Assembly (NCBI GenBank): GCA_020634415.1
Contig: JACKBT010000013.1
Location: 51,971 to 115,970 of the forward strand
Direction of reading: 5' to 3'
Origin: Ardenticatenaceae bacterium
GTDB taxonomy: Bacteria > Chloroflexota > Anaerolineae > Promineifilales > Promineifilaceae
Length of the DNA stretch: 64,000 nt
In this document: positions 1 to 8,833 of the stretch, piece by piece
Numbering within the stretch: the stretch's first letter is position 1
How the letters are laid out: the number at the start of each line of letters is the position of its first letter
Translations under genes and position numbers: made by a program
The notes under the pieces: generated by a model
Told to the model about the DNA's origin: nothing
What the model saw: only the letters and a program-made list of their open reading frames with translations
The model's database searches: none

Positions 1-1323
1 AGTATTTATCTCTTCGACCAATATGTGCGCCAGCACCATCCCCGCCTCTACCTGGACACAGTGCTGCGCCAGATTGATGCCCAAATGCCGTCGGTGCGCC
101 AGGAGAAGCAGTGTGGCGATACCTTCGCCGTGCACGCCAATGCCGCTTTAGAAGGTCCCAGCCAACGCCTGCGCCACCTGGTCAGTCGCCTGCTGGCGGC
201 GGTGGATAAGGCGGCCCCAGCCGCTTATGAAGCGGTAATAGCCCAGTTTGAGGAGGGGGAGCTATTTGGTTGGCAAGAGCAGACCAACCCTTACCGTCTC
301 AGTGCCGAGGAACGGCAGGCGCGGCGGCAGCAGACAGTGCTGGCGACACTGGCTTGCCGTGAGGCCGTGCGCCCCTTGGAGACACTCATCCCCCTGGCGG
401 CACAGTGGGCGGCTTATATAGATAAGGTCATCAGTGATGAGTTCCAACTACAGGCGGACGAGACGGGGCGGATAATAGGAGCCACGCTCTTACCCGAAAA
501 GGAGCGGGGGACACACCGTATCTGTAGTGCCACGGACCCCGAGGCTTCCATCCGTAATCACGGCCCCGATAAACAAGATTTTGGCTTTAACGTCTCCCTG
601 GCTATCACCAGCAGTGGCCTGATTCGGGAGATTCAGGCCGATACCGGTTCGCAGGCAGATGTGGTAGCCATACCTGATTTGTTGCGCTGCCAGCAGGCGG
701 CACATGATTTGCTGCCGGAGAAGTTGCTCTATGACCAGATTGCGGGTAATGGCAAAACAGCCGCCCTCGTGGCCGAGGTGAGTGGCGGACAGACGCAGTT
801 GGTGGCTAAACCCATGCCCTATGAGGAGCGCAGTCAGAAGTTTGGGCCGCAAGATTGCCAACTCTCTGAGGATGGCCTTTGCCTGACTTGCCCTCACGGT
901 CGCACCTCTCGCAATCGTTATGCCCATCCCTCTGGCGGACACACGTTCCGTTTTGGCAAAGGCCAATGTGTGGGTTGTCCGCTGCTACAGGACTGTCGGG
1001 GGCGTAAGAAGCAGCCGACGACACCGCGCAATTTCTATATTGGCCCCTATTATGCTCATTACCAGACTTTGGTCGCCTATGCCCTGACGGCCGAGTTCCG
1101 TGAGGATATGAAGCAGCGACCGCGCGTGGAGTTGACCATTGCCCATTTAGTCGGTCACCATGGGGTGCGGCGGGCGCGGGTGCGGGGCATTAGCAAGGTG
1201 GATTATCGCTTGAAGATGACGGCGACGATTTACAATGTGCGCTGGTGGCACAGGCGGCAGGCGCGGTTGGCACGGGAAAATGCTCAACAAACGGCTTTAC
1301 CCAGGCCCCACTGTGCCTGTTGA
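1..1323 (+). CDS. IS1182-family transposase, 5' end outside window
   Basis: The frame is open from base 1 and ends at TGA 1321-1323, so the N-terminus lies upstream; a GTG at 25 is only an internal codon. About 440 residues are visible. The C-terminal third has the cysteine-rich segment typical of IS1182/DDE_Tnp_1_6 transposases (CLTCPHGRTSRNRY, then QCVGCPLLQDCRGR), followed by a basic tail rich in HH, RR and WWHRRQ that is common at the end of this family. It would cut and rejoin the ends of its own insertion sequence. The gene contains no ACGGCCGT motif, unlike most of the window, which fits a recent arrival. Family assignment is from motif recognition and is fairly secure; activity cannot be judged without the N-terminus. 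Confidence 0.85.
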   Translation, partial: SIYLFDQYVRQHHPRLYLDTVLRQIDAQMPSVRQEKQCGDTFAVHANAALEGPSQRLRHLVSRLLAAVDKAAPAAYEAVIAQFEEGELFGWQEQTNPYRLSAEERQARRQQTVLATLACREAVRPLETLIPLAAQWAAYIDKVISDEFQLQADETGRIIGATLLPEKERGTHRICSATDPEASIRNHGPDKQDFGFNVSLAITSSGLIREIQADTGSQADVVAIPDLLRCQQAAHDLLPEKLLYDQIAGNGKTAALVAEVSGGQTQLVAKPMPYEERSQKFGPQDCQLSEDGLCLTCPHGRTSRNRYAHPSGGHTFRFGKGQCVGCPLLQDCRGRKKQPTTPRNFYIGPYYAHYQTLVAYALTAEFREDMKQRPRVELTIAHLVGHHGVRRARVRGISKVDYRLKMTATIYNVRWWHRRQARLARENAQQTALPRPHCAC

Positions 1324-1530
1324 CCGTGAAATGAAGAAAAAGCCTCTAAAAAAGGCCAAAATAGGTGGCAAATGATGGGTATACTTGAATTTATGTCAAG
1401 CAAAGACGGTGGGTGACTTTATGGCTGACTTGAAGTCGCCACTGGGAGGCTGTAGAGCCACTTCTCCCAGTGGCTTTGATTGACTCCTAGGACCCCCTCA
1501 GTTGTGGTTTCTCGGATTTTTTAGACACGC
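1..1530 (+). mobile_element. Right part of an IS1182-type insertion sequence abutting the CRISPR array
   Basis: Bases 1324-1521 carry no gene. They hold an 11-bp perfect inverted repeat (GCCACTGGGAG at 1438-1448 and CTCCCAGTGGC at 1464-1474) that could end transcription or be structural. Just before the array comes the sequence TTTTTTAGACACGCTCTC, which then runs directly into the 3' part of a CRISPR repeat (CTCAGGAATAAACGG). The simplest reading is that the IS end lies near 1530 and the element landed inside the terminal repeat, replacing its first ten or so bases. The matching left inverted repeat is outside the window, so the exact IS end is inferred. Confidence 0.55.
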
Positions 1531-4500
1531 TCTCTCAGGAATAAACGGCCGTTCTCACCCCCATCTCCAATGCCCAGCCCAACATACACGCCAAGTTTCA
1601 ACCCCTCTCAGGAATAAACGGCCGTTCTCACGGCATCATACTCGGCTTCCTTTTATTATGGGGTGAGTTTCAACCCCTCTCAGGAATAAACGGCCGTTCT
1701 CACAATTGACAAAGCTTTTCCTTGAACCGGAATTCACTGGTTTCAACCCCTCTCAGGAATAAACGGCCGTTCTCACGATGCAAGCCGGGTTCAGCTACTG
1801 AGCGGCGATTTGTTTCAACCCCTCTCAGGAATAAACGGCCGTTCTCACTCAGATCAACGACGAAATGGTGGAACTGGCCTAATTGTTTCAACCCCTCTCA
1901 GGAATAAACGGCCGTTCTCACCTCTTCCAATTTCTAGCACCAACGTTATTGTTGAAATGTTTCAACCCCTCTCAGGAATAAACGGCCGTTCTCACATGAT
2001 TGACGATGTAGGTTGCGAAGGTGAACCTTTGTTTCAACCCCTCTCAGGAATAAACGGCCGTTCTCACAGCAGTTAAAGTTACTGAGGGTGATGCCTTAAC
2101 ATGTTTCAACCCCTCTCAGGAATAAACGGCCGTTCTCACAATTGATGCCGCGCAGGAATGGGGAAGTGGTGTTATGTTTCAACCCCTCTCAGGAATAAAC
2201 GGCCGTTCTCACATACGGCGGCTAAAGTTACATTTTATCCTGAGGTATAGTTTCAACCCCTCTCAGGAATAAACGGCCGTTCTCACAAAAAATGAAAAGC
2301 ACAAAATTGTTCACTTTATTTGTTTCAACCCCTCTCAGGAATAAACGGCCGTTCTCACTTGAAGTAATTGTTTTTGGTGATGTTCCGACCCATTGTTTCA
2401 ACCCCTCTCAGGAATAAACGGCCGTTCTCACTGCTCGCGCACGCGAAGAAGTCCATCAGGACGAACGTTTCAACCCCTCTCAGGAATAAACGGCCGTTCT
2501 CACTTGATCCTTCAAGATAATGAAGGGACGGCCTTAGGGTTTCAACCCCTCTCAGGAATAAACGGCCGTTCTCACACTGGCCGAAGAGATGCAGATTCCG
2601 CCAGAATTGGTTTCAACCCCTCTCAGGAATAAACGGCCGTTCTCACCATTGCGGCAACCGCGCAGTTTGAGGCACGAGAGACTGTTTCAACCCCTCTCAG
2701 GAATAAACGGCCGTTCTCACTCCCAACCGCCACCCCCCAAGGGACGGCAACGACTGAGTTTCAACCCCTCTCAGGAATAAACGGCCGTTCTCACAGTGGT
2801 GATTGGATAATCATATGGACACAGCATGCCGTTTCAACCCCTCTCAGGAATAAACGGCCGTTCTCACATAGCAGTTGGTATTATGGGAACCATTGGCATC
2901 CCATGTTTCAACCCCTCTCAGGAATAAACGGCCGTTCTCACAAGCGAGTTGGAAGCGGCCGCAGATCTGCATAGCATGTTTCAACCCCTCTCAGGAATAA
3001 ACGGCCGTTCTCACGTATTACCCGAATACTCTCAAGTAGCTCACGTTAGGTTTCAACCCCTCTCAGGAATAAACGGCCGTTCTCACTTCGGTAATTGGTC
3101 AACTAACAACTGTTAGTAACCGTTTCAACCCCTCTCAGGAATAAACGGCCGTTCTCACTGTGTTGCAATTTTTGCACACACCACCGGCACTTCGTTTCAA
3201 CCCCTCTCAGGAATAAACGGCCGTTCTCACTTGTTCATTTTTGAACACACATACTCGGATTTTGATGTTTCAACCCCTCTCAGGAATAAACGGCCGTTCT
3301 CACCAGAACGTCTTCATGGCGTTTGCCCTCGTGGCAGTGGGTTTCAACCCCTCTCAGGAATAAACGGCCGTTCTCACGAAGTTCCCGCCCTCCAACCTAC
3401 AGCCCAACCTACAGGTTTCAACCCCTCTCAGGAATAAACGGCCGTTCTCACATGCTTCTGTCCGTGTTTAACCAAAGCACAACTTTGTTTCAACCCCTCT
3501 CAGGAATAAACGGCCGTTCTCACGGAGATTAGTGAACAGCTTTTTCAGCCCGGCTTCAGGTTTCAACCCCTCTCAGGAATAAACGGCCGTTCTCACTGTT
3601 TAACCAAAGCACAACTTTGCAGACAATTAAGGTTTCAACCCCTCTCAGGAATAAACGGCCGTTCTCACGAGGGTCAAATAAGGAGCAAAATGTTAAAGAC
3701 AATTGTTTCAACCCCTCTCAGGAATAAACGGCCGTTCTCACGCCGTTGCTCCTGTACCTACAGCCATGCCCCAACCGTTTCAACCCCTCTCAGGAATAAA
3801 CGGCCGTTCTCACGGCAATATTGCCAAGAGCATGTGGTCAAACGGTGTGTTTCAACCCCTCTCAGGAATAAACGGCCGTTCTCACGTGACCCTTATCTTG
3901 GTGTTATTAGCCCGGAATCTAGTTTCAACCCCTCTCAGGAATAAACGGCCGTTCTCACTCGTCCTCGCTGAAAGTAACTAACACGACTGCAGGGTTTCAA
4001 CCCCTCTCAGGAATAAACGGCCGTTCTCACCAGAATGGTCTCGTCATGAGATCAATACCTGGGTTTTGTTTCAACCCCTCTCAGGAATAAACGGCCGTTC
4101 TCACAAGGAGAAGATTACTATGCAATGGTAGTGCTTTCTTGTTTCAACCCCTCTCAGGAATAAACGGCCGTTCTCACGGCCAACTAAATTACCGAACCTG
4201 CCCCAACATCGAGTTTCAACCCCTCTCAGGAATAAACGGCCGTTCTCACTGTGCGGTACGATGCACTACATGGTAACGACAAGAAAGTTTCAACCCCTCT
4301 CAGGAATAAACGGCCGTTCTCACGCTTCGACTTTAGCCCATAAAGACCTAACTCATCTGTTTCAACCCCTCTCAGGAATAAACGGCCGTTCTCACAGGTT
4401 CCAACTCCAACCCAGAACACCCAGCCGGTGGGTTTCAACCCCTCTCAGGAATAAACGGCCGTTCTCACTTAGCTACTACGTTCATGTTAATGGTTTTAAT

Positions 4501-5381
4501 ATTTTTGTTTCAACCCCTCTCAGGAATAAACGGCCGTTCTCACGTGTTGGCAATAATGTTCTTAGGCCAAGGAGGGTCGGGTTTCAACCCCTCTCAGGAA
4601 TAAACGGCCGTTCTCACGAATTGCTAGGGGAGATCAAGGTGAAAGGTCGATTAGTTTCAACCCCTCTCAGGAATAAACGGCCGTTCTCACGGTTGGTGAA
4701 ATTCCAGGAACTGCCCCTGAGACAGTGTTTCAACCCCTCTCAGGAATAAACGGCCGTTCTCACGAGGGATGGAGAATTGCTAACTCAAATTCTGCACTAG
4801 TTTCAACCCCTCTCAGGAATAAACGGCCGTTCTCACCAAGGATCCGGCGCGGTGGCCGTCTGGGTCCTACAGGTTTCAACCCCTCTCAGGAATAAACGGC
4901 CAATTCTCACCTTTGATAATGGAAATCATGAATTTCGATTTATATCGGGGTTTCAACCCCTCTCAGGAATAAACGGCCGTTCTCACGCATCCAACTAGAT
5001 CACCATCACCAACTGGTTTTCAACCCCTCTCAGTTTCAACCCGTTCTCTCAGGAATAAACGGCCGACCGTTTTCAACCCTCTCAGGAATAAACGGAATTC
5101 TCACACAGGAAGTGGACTACGTATTTGTTGCAGAACTTTTTTCAACCCCTCTCAGGAATAAACGGCCGTTCTCACCCGTGAGTATACCTACCGTTTGGTT
5201 TTCAACCCCTCTCAGGAATAAACGGCCGTTCTCACACAATGATCCCGGATCGTTACCACGAGATTACTCATGTTTCAACCCCTCTCAGGAATAAACGGCC
5301 GTTCTCACGTTTAGTACGTTGATCACGTCATATATGCTTAACCGGTTTCAACCCCTCTCAGGAATAAACGGCCGTTCTCAC
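1522..5381 (-). CRISPR. CRISPR array, about 53 repeat units of 37 nt
   Basis: The plus-strand repeat begins GTTTCAACCCCTC and ends ACGGCCGTTCTCAC; units recur every 71-75 nt (for example 1595, 1667, 1740, 1812), leaving spacers of about 34-38 nt. About 45 copies are identical. The first unit (1522-1558) has lost its 5' part, the copy at 4873 reads GGCCAATTCTCAC, and 5015-5105 is scrambled. The copies at 5139 and 5199 have T for the first G. The crRNA is probably read from the minus strand: the complement ends GTTGAAAC, the usual form of a type I/III 8-nt 5' tag, and the decayed terminal repeat at the left marks the leader-distal end. The effector is most likely the type III-D-like complex at 33-42 kb with Cas6 at 49.8 kb, since no other interference genes are seen. 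Confidence 0.98.
5015..5105. repeat. Scrambled CRISPR repeats near the leader end
   Basis: Within the array, a truncated repeat start (TTTTCAACCCCTCTCAG) runs straight into another start (TTTCAACCCG). This is followed by a near-complete repeat with altered ends (GGCCGACCG) and then a repeat lacking one C (TTTTCAACCCTCTCAGG) that ends GGAATTCTCAC. No normal-length spacer separates them. This looks like slippage or recombination between adjacent repeats, or faulty integration. Three to four well-formed units follow on the right. Confidence 0.85.
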
Positions 5382-5707
5382 CGCAGTTATCCACAGTGGG
5401 AACTCATCCATACTATTGTACCATTTTTAGCTAAATTGTGGGTAATTCGTTCCATCTCTATCCTATTTCGCACCAGATTTGCATATATTTCATCCCACCC
5501 CTCTTAACTTTCCGAGGGTCTTGGTTTATCATGCCAAAATCGGCCGTTTCTTATCTCCCATTAATGTTTACCCAGCCCTATAAACATCCCTTTTTCACCC
5601 TCAATCGCCCCCTATTCACAGCCAATCACCGTTTCCGAGGGTTATGCGCCCTTTGGGGTGCTTTTTTTTACCTTGTCTGCTCCCCCCACCCTTGTTAAAG
5701 TGCTTTC
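5382..5707 (-). promoter_or_regulatory. Probable CRISPR leader, divergent from the WYL gene
   Basis: These 326 bases have no convincing gene. They lie at the array end opposite the decayed terminal repeat and, if the crRNA is read on the minus strand, directly upstream of it, where a leader should be. Visible features are a consensus-like DnaA box TTATCCACA at 5387-5395 touching the last repeat and two direct copies of TTTCCGAGGGT at 5509-5519 and 5632-5642. An AT-rich stretch near 5480-5500 (GCATATATTT) could serve as a -10 region. The WYL gene starts at the other edge in the opposite direction, so the region may drive both. Confidence 0.55.
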
Positions 5708-7189
5708 ATGATAAGTCCGAATCTCACCTTCTCCCCCCCCAAAAAAGCCAATGACAGTTCTTCACGTCAGCCAATAACACACCCCATACCAGAACCGCTG
5801 CCCATGCTCACCCCCACCACCCTTTCTTTGGTATTAGCCTATCTCCAATATTATACCCCAAAATCTTTGCCCAGGGGACGGTTTATCTCCCCTTCTCATC
5901 TCCGCAATCTGGCCTGTTGGATTGGCAAACCATCTCCACAGATGCGTTCCTTACGACAGCATCAGCCGTTGGCTGCCCACATTAATCTATTGTACACCGT
6001 TGGCTTCCTTGCCCATGACAGCAGCCAACTCATTCCCCAACCCACCACCTCATCATGGCTGCACTTATCCCATTTGCAAAGTTTACAAACCCTCTTAACC
6101 GCCCTCACTTCTCCCCTTTGGGGGGATACTCTGGAAAAGCTAAACCTCACCCAAATCATCACCGAAGACATCTCTGCCTACCTACAACAATCCTTAACCC
6201 GGCAAATAGAAACAGCCACCACGCCGATACCATATGAGCCTATTCAATGGCTGCCACCAGCCCCACCACCCGATGCTACCCCAGACCAATGGACAATTAA
6301 CCTACCTGGCCAATTACCCCCTTGGCTGCATTTTGATTTACGACAACTCGGCACATGGTCTCCTCGTGAGCCACTACGTTGCACTCCTTACACCATCGCC
6401 ACGGCCACCTTACGTGGTTACAGTCTCGACATCATCCGTTGGCTGCTCGAAACGGCCGCACAAGCACCCCTCCCCCTCGATAAGCAAACCCAACTAAAAC
6501 AATGGTGTCAGCGGGCGCAAACTTACCAAATCCGTACCGTGCGCCTCCTCAGCACCACCCAACCAGCCCAACTCACATCCCTCATGCGCCACAAACAATT
6601 ACGCCAGGCCGCCATCAGCCAAATATCCCCCCACCACCTCCTTGTCAAAGAAGATATGATTACCAAACTTGCCCCTTGGCTGCAAGCACAAGGCTATCCC
6701 CTCCAACACGATCTTACCTCAGCCCCCGATTCACAATCTGCCTCATTTACCGAATATCAATGGCAATGGCTCAGTGCCAAAGTATTAAAAGACATCGGTC
6801 AACTCATCCCCTTACCCTGCCCCAGCCCCCATGCCCTGCTAGAAACCGCCAGCCAATATCTTACCCCCCTTGAAATCACCAATCTAGCCGCCATAGCCAC
6901 CAAAATTCAAGAAGGGTTGCGCCAGGCCATCGTCGGTCGTGATGCCTTCTTCCCAGCCAGTCAGCCCGTCACCACAAATATTCTCCACCCCATTAATCGT
7001 GCCATTGAACAAGAAACCAGCCTGACTATCACTTACCAGGCTTTAGGCGAACATCAGCCCTCAACTCGCCAAATCCAGCCCCTGCGCCTAGAACAGCGTG
7101 GTCATTTATATTACCTCACCGCCCATTGTTACCGCGCCGAAACCAACCTCACCTTCCGCCTAGACCGCATCAAAGAGATTATCACCTAG
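5708..7189 (+). CDS. WYL-domain transcriptional regulator
   Basis: A 493-residue protein whose last 65 residues (about 428-493) form a WYL domain: LTITYQALGE, then IQPLRLEQRGHLYYLTAHC, then LTFRLDRIKEI, matching the core strands and the closing FRLDRI of that fold. WYL proteins are usually transcription factors and often sit beside CRISPR loci, where the domain is thought to sense a nucleic acid or nucleotide ligand. The N-terminal 400 residues are rich in Pro, Gln and Leu; they look like the helical N-part of WYL proteins with a helicase-like N-terminal region, but I do not recognise a clear HTH. The first ATG (5708) has a weak ribosome site; ATG 5804 is an alternative. Its position divergent from the array leader suggests control of the array. 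Composition is C-rich and motif-free. Confidence 0.8.
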   Translation: MISPNLTFSPPKKANDSSSRQPITHPIPEPLPMLTPTTLSLVLAYLQYYTPKSLPRGRFISPSHLRNLACWIGKPSPQMRSLRQHQPLAAHINLLYTVGFLAHDSSQLIPQPTTSSWLHLSHLQSLQTLLTALTSPLWGDTLEKLNLTQIITEDISAYLQQSLTRQIETATTPIPYEPIQWLPPAPPPDATPDQWTINLPGQLPPWLHFDLRQLGTWSPREPLRCTPYTIATATLRGYSLDIIRWLLETAAQAPLPLDKQTQLKQWCQRAQTYQIRTVRLLSTTQPAQLTSLMRHKQLRQAAISQISPHHLLVKEDMITKLAPWLQAQGYPLQHDLTSAPDSQSASFTEYQWQWLSAKVLKDIGQLIPLPCPSPHALLETASQYLTPLEITNLAAIATKIQEGLRQAIVGRDAFFPASQPVTTNILHPINRAIEQETSLTITYQALGEHQPSTRQIQPLRLEQRGHLYYLTAHCYRAETNLTFRLDRIKEIIT

Positions 7190-7195
7190 ACCGCA

Positions 7196-7216
7196 GCCGC
7201 GGTAAGAAACCGCGGC
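7196..7216. terminator. GC-rich hairpin between convergent genes
   Basis: GCCGCGGT (7196-7203) and ACCGCGGC (7209-7216) form an 8-bp perfect stem with a five-base loop, seven bases after the WYL stop codon and before the convergent TPR gene. There is no U-tract on either strand, so it may be a weak or factor-assisted terminator. A second small hairpin (CACGAA...TTCGTG) follows at about 7251-7271. Confidence 0.4.
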
Positions 7217-7334
7217 CACCCAACACTCTGGCCACATCTCACGAATGGAAACACGAATTTTATTATTTCGTGATCCTTTCCCTTCGTGAGCACTGGATTG
7301 AGACTTTACCACCTTACGGAATACTGGGTACCGA

Positions 7335-8660
7335 TTACGAATTGCTGGCACCAAGCCGCTTCCTTCTCAATAAAGCCGCCAAATTTCGCCGGACTTGCTC
7401 CGCCCCACTAACATCGTCAACTTCCGCATAAATAGCCAAAGCCGCCGCAAACATCTCCTCAGCCTCAGCCACCTGCTGCCTGCGTGCCAGCACAACCCCC
7501 AAATTATTCAGCGTAATCGCCAATTTATGCTTATTGCCCAAACGCATAAACGATTGCCTGGCACTGTCATAACAGGCCCAAGCCTTCTCCCAATCACCCC
7601 GCCGCAAATAAACCCCACCCATATTTGCCAAACTAACCGCCCCCCTATCCGCCTCTTCTTGCGAAACCGTCTCCGCTGCCTGATGACGCTGCCAAGCCTG
7701 CTGAAAATAGGTCAACGCACGCTCTTCATCGCCCAAACCCTCATACACCGTCCCCAAATTATTCAGCGTAACCGTTGTATCCAACCCCAACTGATGCTGA
7801 TGATGCAACGCCTGTTCAAACCAATAAATCGCCTCCTCTGGTTCCCGCCGTAGATCGGCCAAAATACCCAAATTATTGCCAACCATACTCTGATTCACCA
7901 CATCCCCAAACTGCTCAAAGAGGATCATCGCCTGTTGTAAAACCGGTTCGGCTTGTTCCAACTTACCCATCGTCAGCCACAATTCACCTAAATTATTCAG
8001 CACGCCAGCCACCGTATGCTCATCTCCCAGTTCACGGGAAAGACTTAAAGCATCCACATAAAAACGCTCCGCCTGCCCCCAATCTCCCCTAGAAAAATAA
8101 GATGCTGCCAAATTATGCAACGTAATCGCCTCCCCCTCTCGATGGGATGTTTCCCGACGGATAGCCAAAGCCTGTTCCAGATAAGCAATCGCTTGCTCAT
8201 ACTGCCCCAAATCATCCCAAACCACTCCCATCATATTCAGCGTCGCCGCCTCCCCCACACGTGGCCCAAACTTACGCCGAATGTCCAGAGCCAATTGCAA
8301 ATAGGCCAAAGCCTCTCGCGGCTGTCCCAAACTCCGGTAGCACCACCCTAAATCTTGTCCCAACCGCCCTAACAAATCATACCGCTCAAGCCGCTGTGCC
8401 GACTCCATCCCCCGCTCAATCCAATGAATATTCGCCGACAACAGCCCACGCTTCTCTAAAAAATCATCCAGGCAAAACAAGAAATCCAGCACCACCTGCT
8501 CCCGTTCATCCCCCACCAGGACTAAGGATTCACTCCCCGTCAACAACTGCCAGGCTCGCTCAATCTGGGCAAATTCATCAGCCAGCACCATATTGTGCCC
8601 TTGCTCTTTTTGGCAATAAGCCAACCAATACTGCACATACCGCTCACGACTCTTACTCAT
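7335..8660 (-). CDS. TPR protein, third sensor-like subunit of the split NLR operon
   Basis: A 441-residue protein made almost entirely of tetratricopeptide repeats of the 40-residue type (LNNLGVVWDDLGQYEQAIAY, LNNLGTVYEGLGDEERALTY and similar), the type found at the C-terminus of NB-ARC/STAND regulators. It begins MSKSRERYVQYWLAYCQKEQ, the same opening as the two TPR genes upstream. That opening resembles the linker that joins NB-ARC winged helices to TPRs in one-piece proteins. It has no NTPase domain. It is last in the operon 13328 to 7335 but is set apart from its neighbour by 173 bases holding hairpin repeats. It probably binds a ligand or partner for the NB-ARC protein; that role is inferred from context. 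The gene has no ACGGCCGT motif. Confidence 0.8.
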   Translation of the reverse strand: MSKSRERYVQYWLAYCQKEQGHNMVLADEFAQIERAWQLLTGSESLVLVGDEREQVVLDFLFCLDDFLEKRGLLSANIHWIERGMESAQRLERYDLLGRLGQDLGWCYRSLGQPREALAYLQLALDIRRKFGPRVGEAATLNMMGVVWDDLGQYEQAIAYLEQALAIRRETSHREGEAITLHNLAASYFSRGDWGQAERFYVDALSLSRELGDEHTVAGVLNNLGELWLTMGKLEQAEPVLQQAMILFEQFGDVVNQSMVGNNLGILADLRREPEEAIYWFEQALHHQHQLGLDTTVTLNNLGTVYEGLGDEERALTYFQQAWQRHQAAETVSQEEADRGAVSLANMGGVYLRRGDWEKAWACYDSARQSFMRLGNKHKLAITLNNLGVVLARRQQVAEAEEMFAAALAIYAEVDDVSGAEQVRRNLAALLRRKRLGASNS

Positions 8661-8683
8661 AATCTCAACATTGGACGCGGCCT

Positions 8684-8796
8684 TGCTCTGGCCGGTCTCC
8701 TGACCGAGCTAGCTTTGAGCTTTGGTCGGGCTTTCCCCTCACCCCAACCCTCTCCCAGTGGGAGAGGGAGCCAGCTTCCTCCCCCACTGGGGGAGG
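8684..8796. repeat. REP-like hairpins in the TPR intergenic gap
   Basis: Three inverted repeats sit between two TPR genes: CGGTCTCCTGACCG (within 8692-8706), CCCTCTCCC/GGGAGAGGG (8748-8768) and CCTCCCCCA/TGGGGGAGG (8778-8796). The first belongs to a unit GCTCTGGCCGGTCTCCTGACC that recurs with two changes at 18195-18216 upstream of the tubulin-like gene. They look like dispersed intergenic palindromes. They may lower expression of the last TPR gene by partial termination, or mark a small insertion that separated it from the operon. Confidence 0.65.
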
Positions 8797-8833
8797 ACTG
8801 AGGTGGGGGTCTGGATTTTCACCCCAGAATTTC

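Noticed and set aside
1700..5294. Many open frames of 60-160 codons within the CRISPR array
   Set aside because: They are translations of the repeated 37-mer (FQPLSGINGRSH, VSTPLRNKRPFS); no ribosome sites and no independent coding evidence.
5319..5698. Frames of 62 and 86 codons in the leader region
   Set aside because: The first starts inside a repeat and the second has no ribosome site or recognisable features; the position fits a leader.
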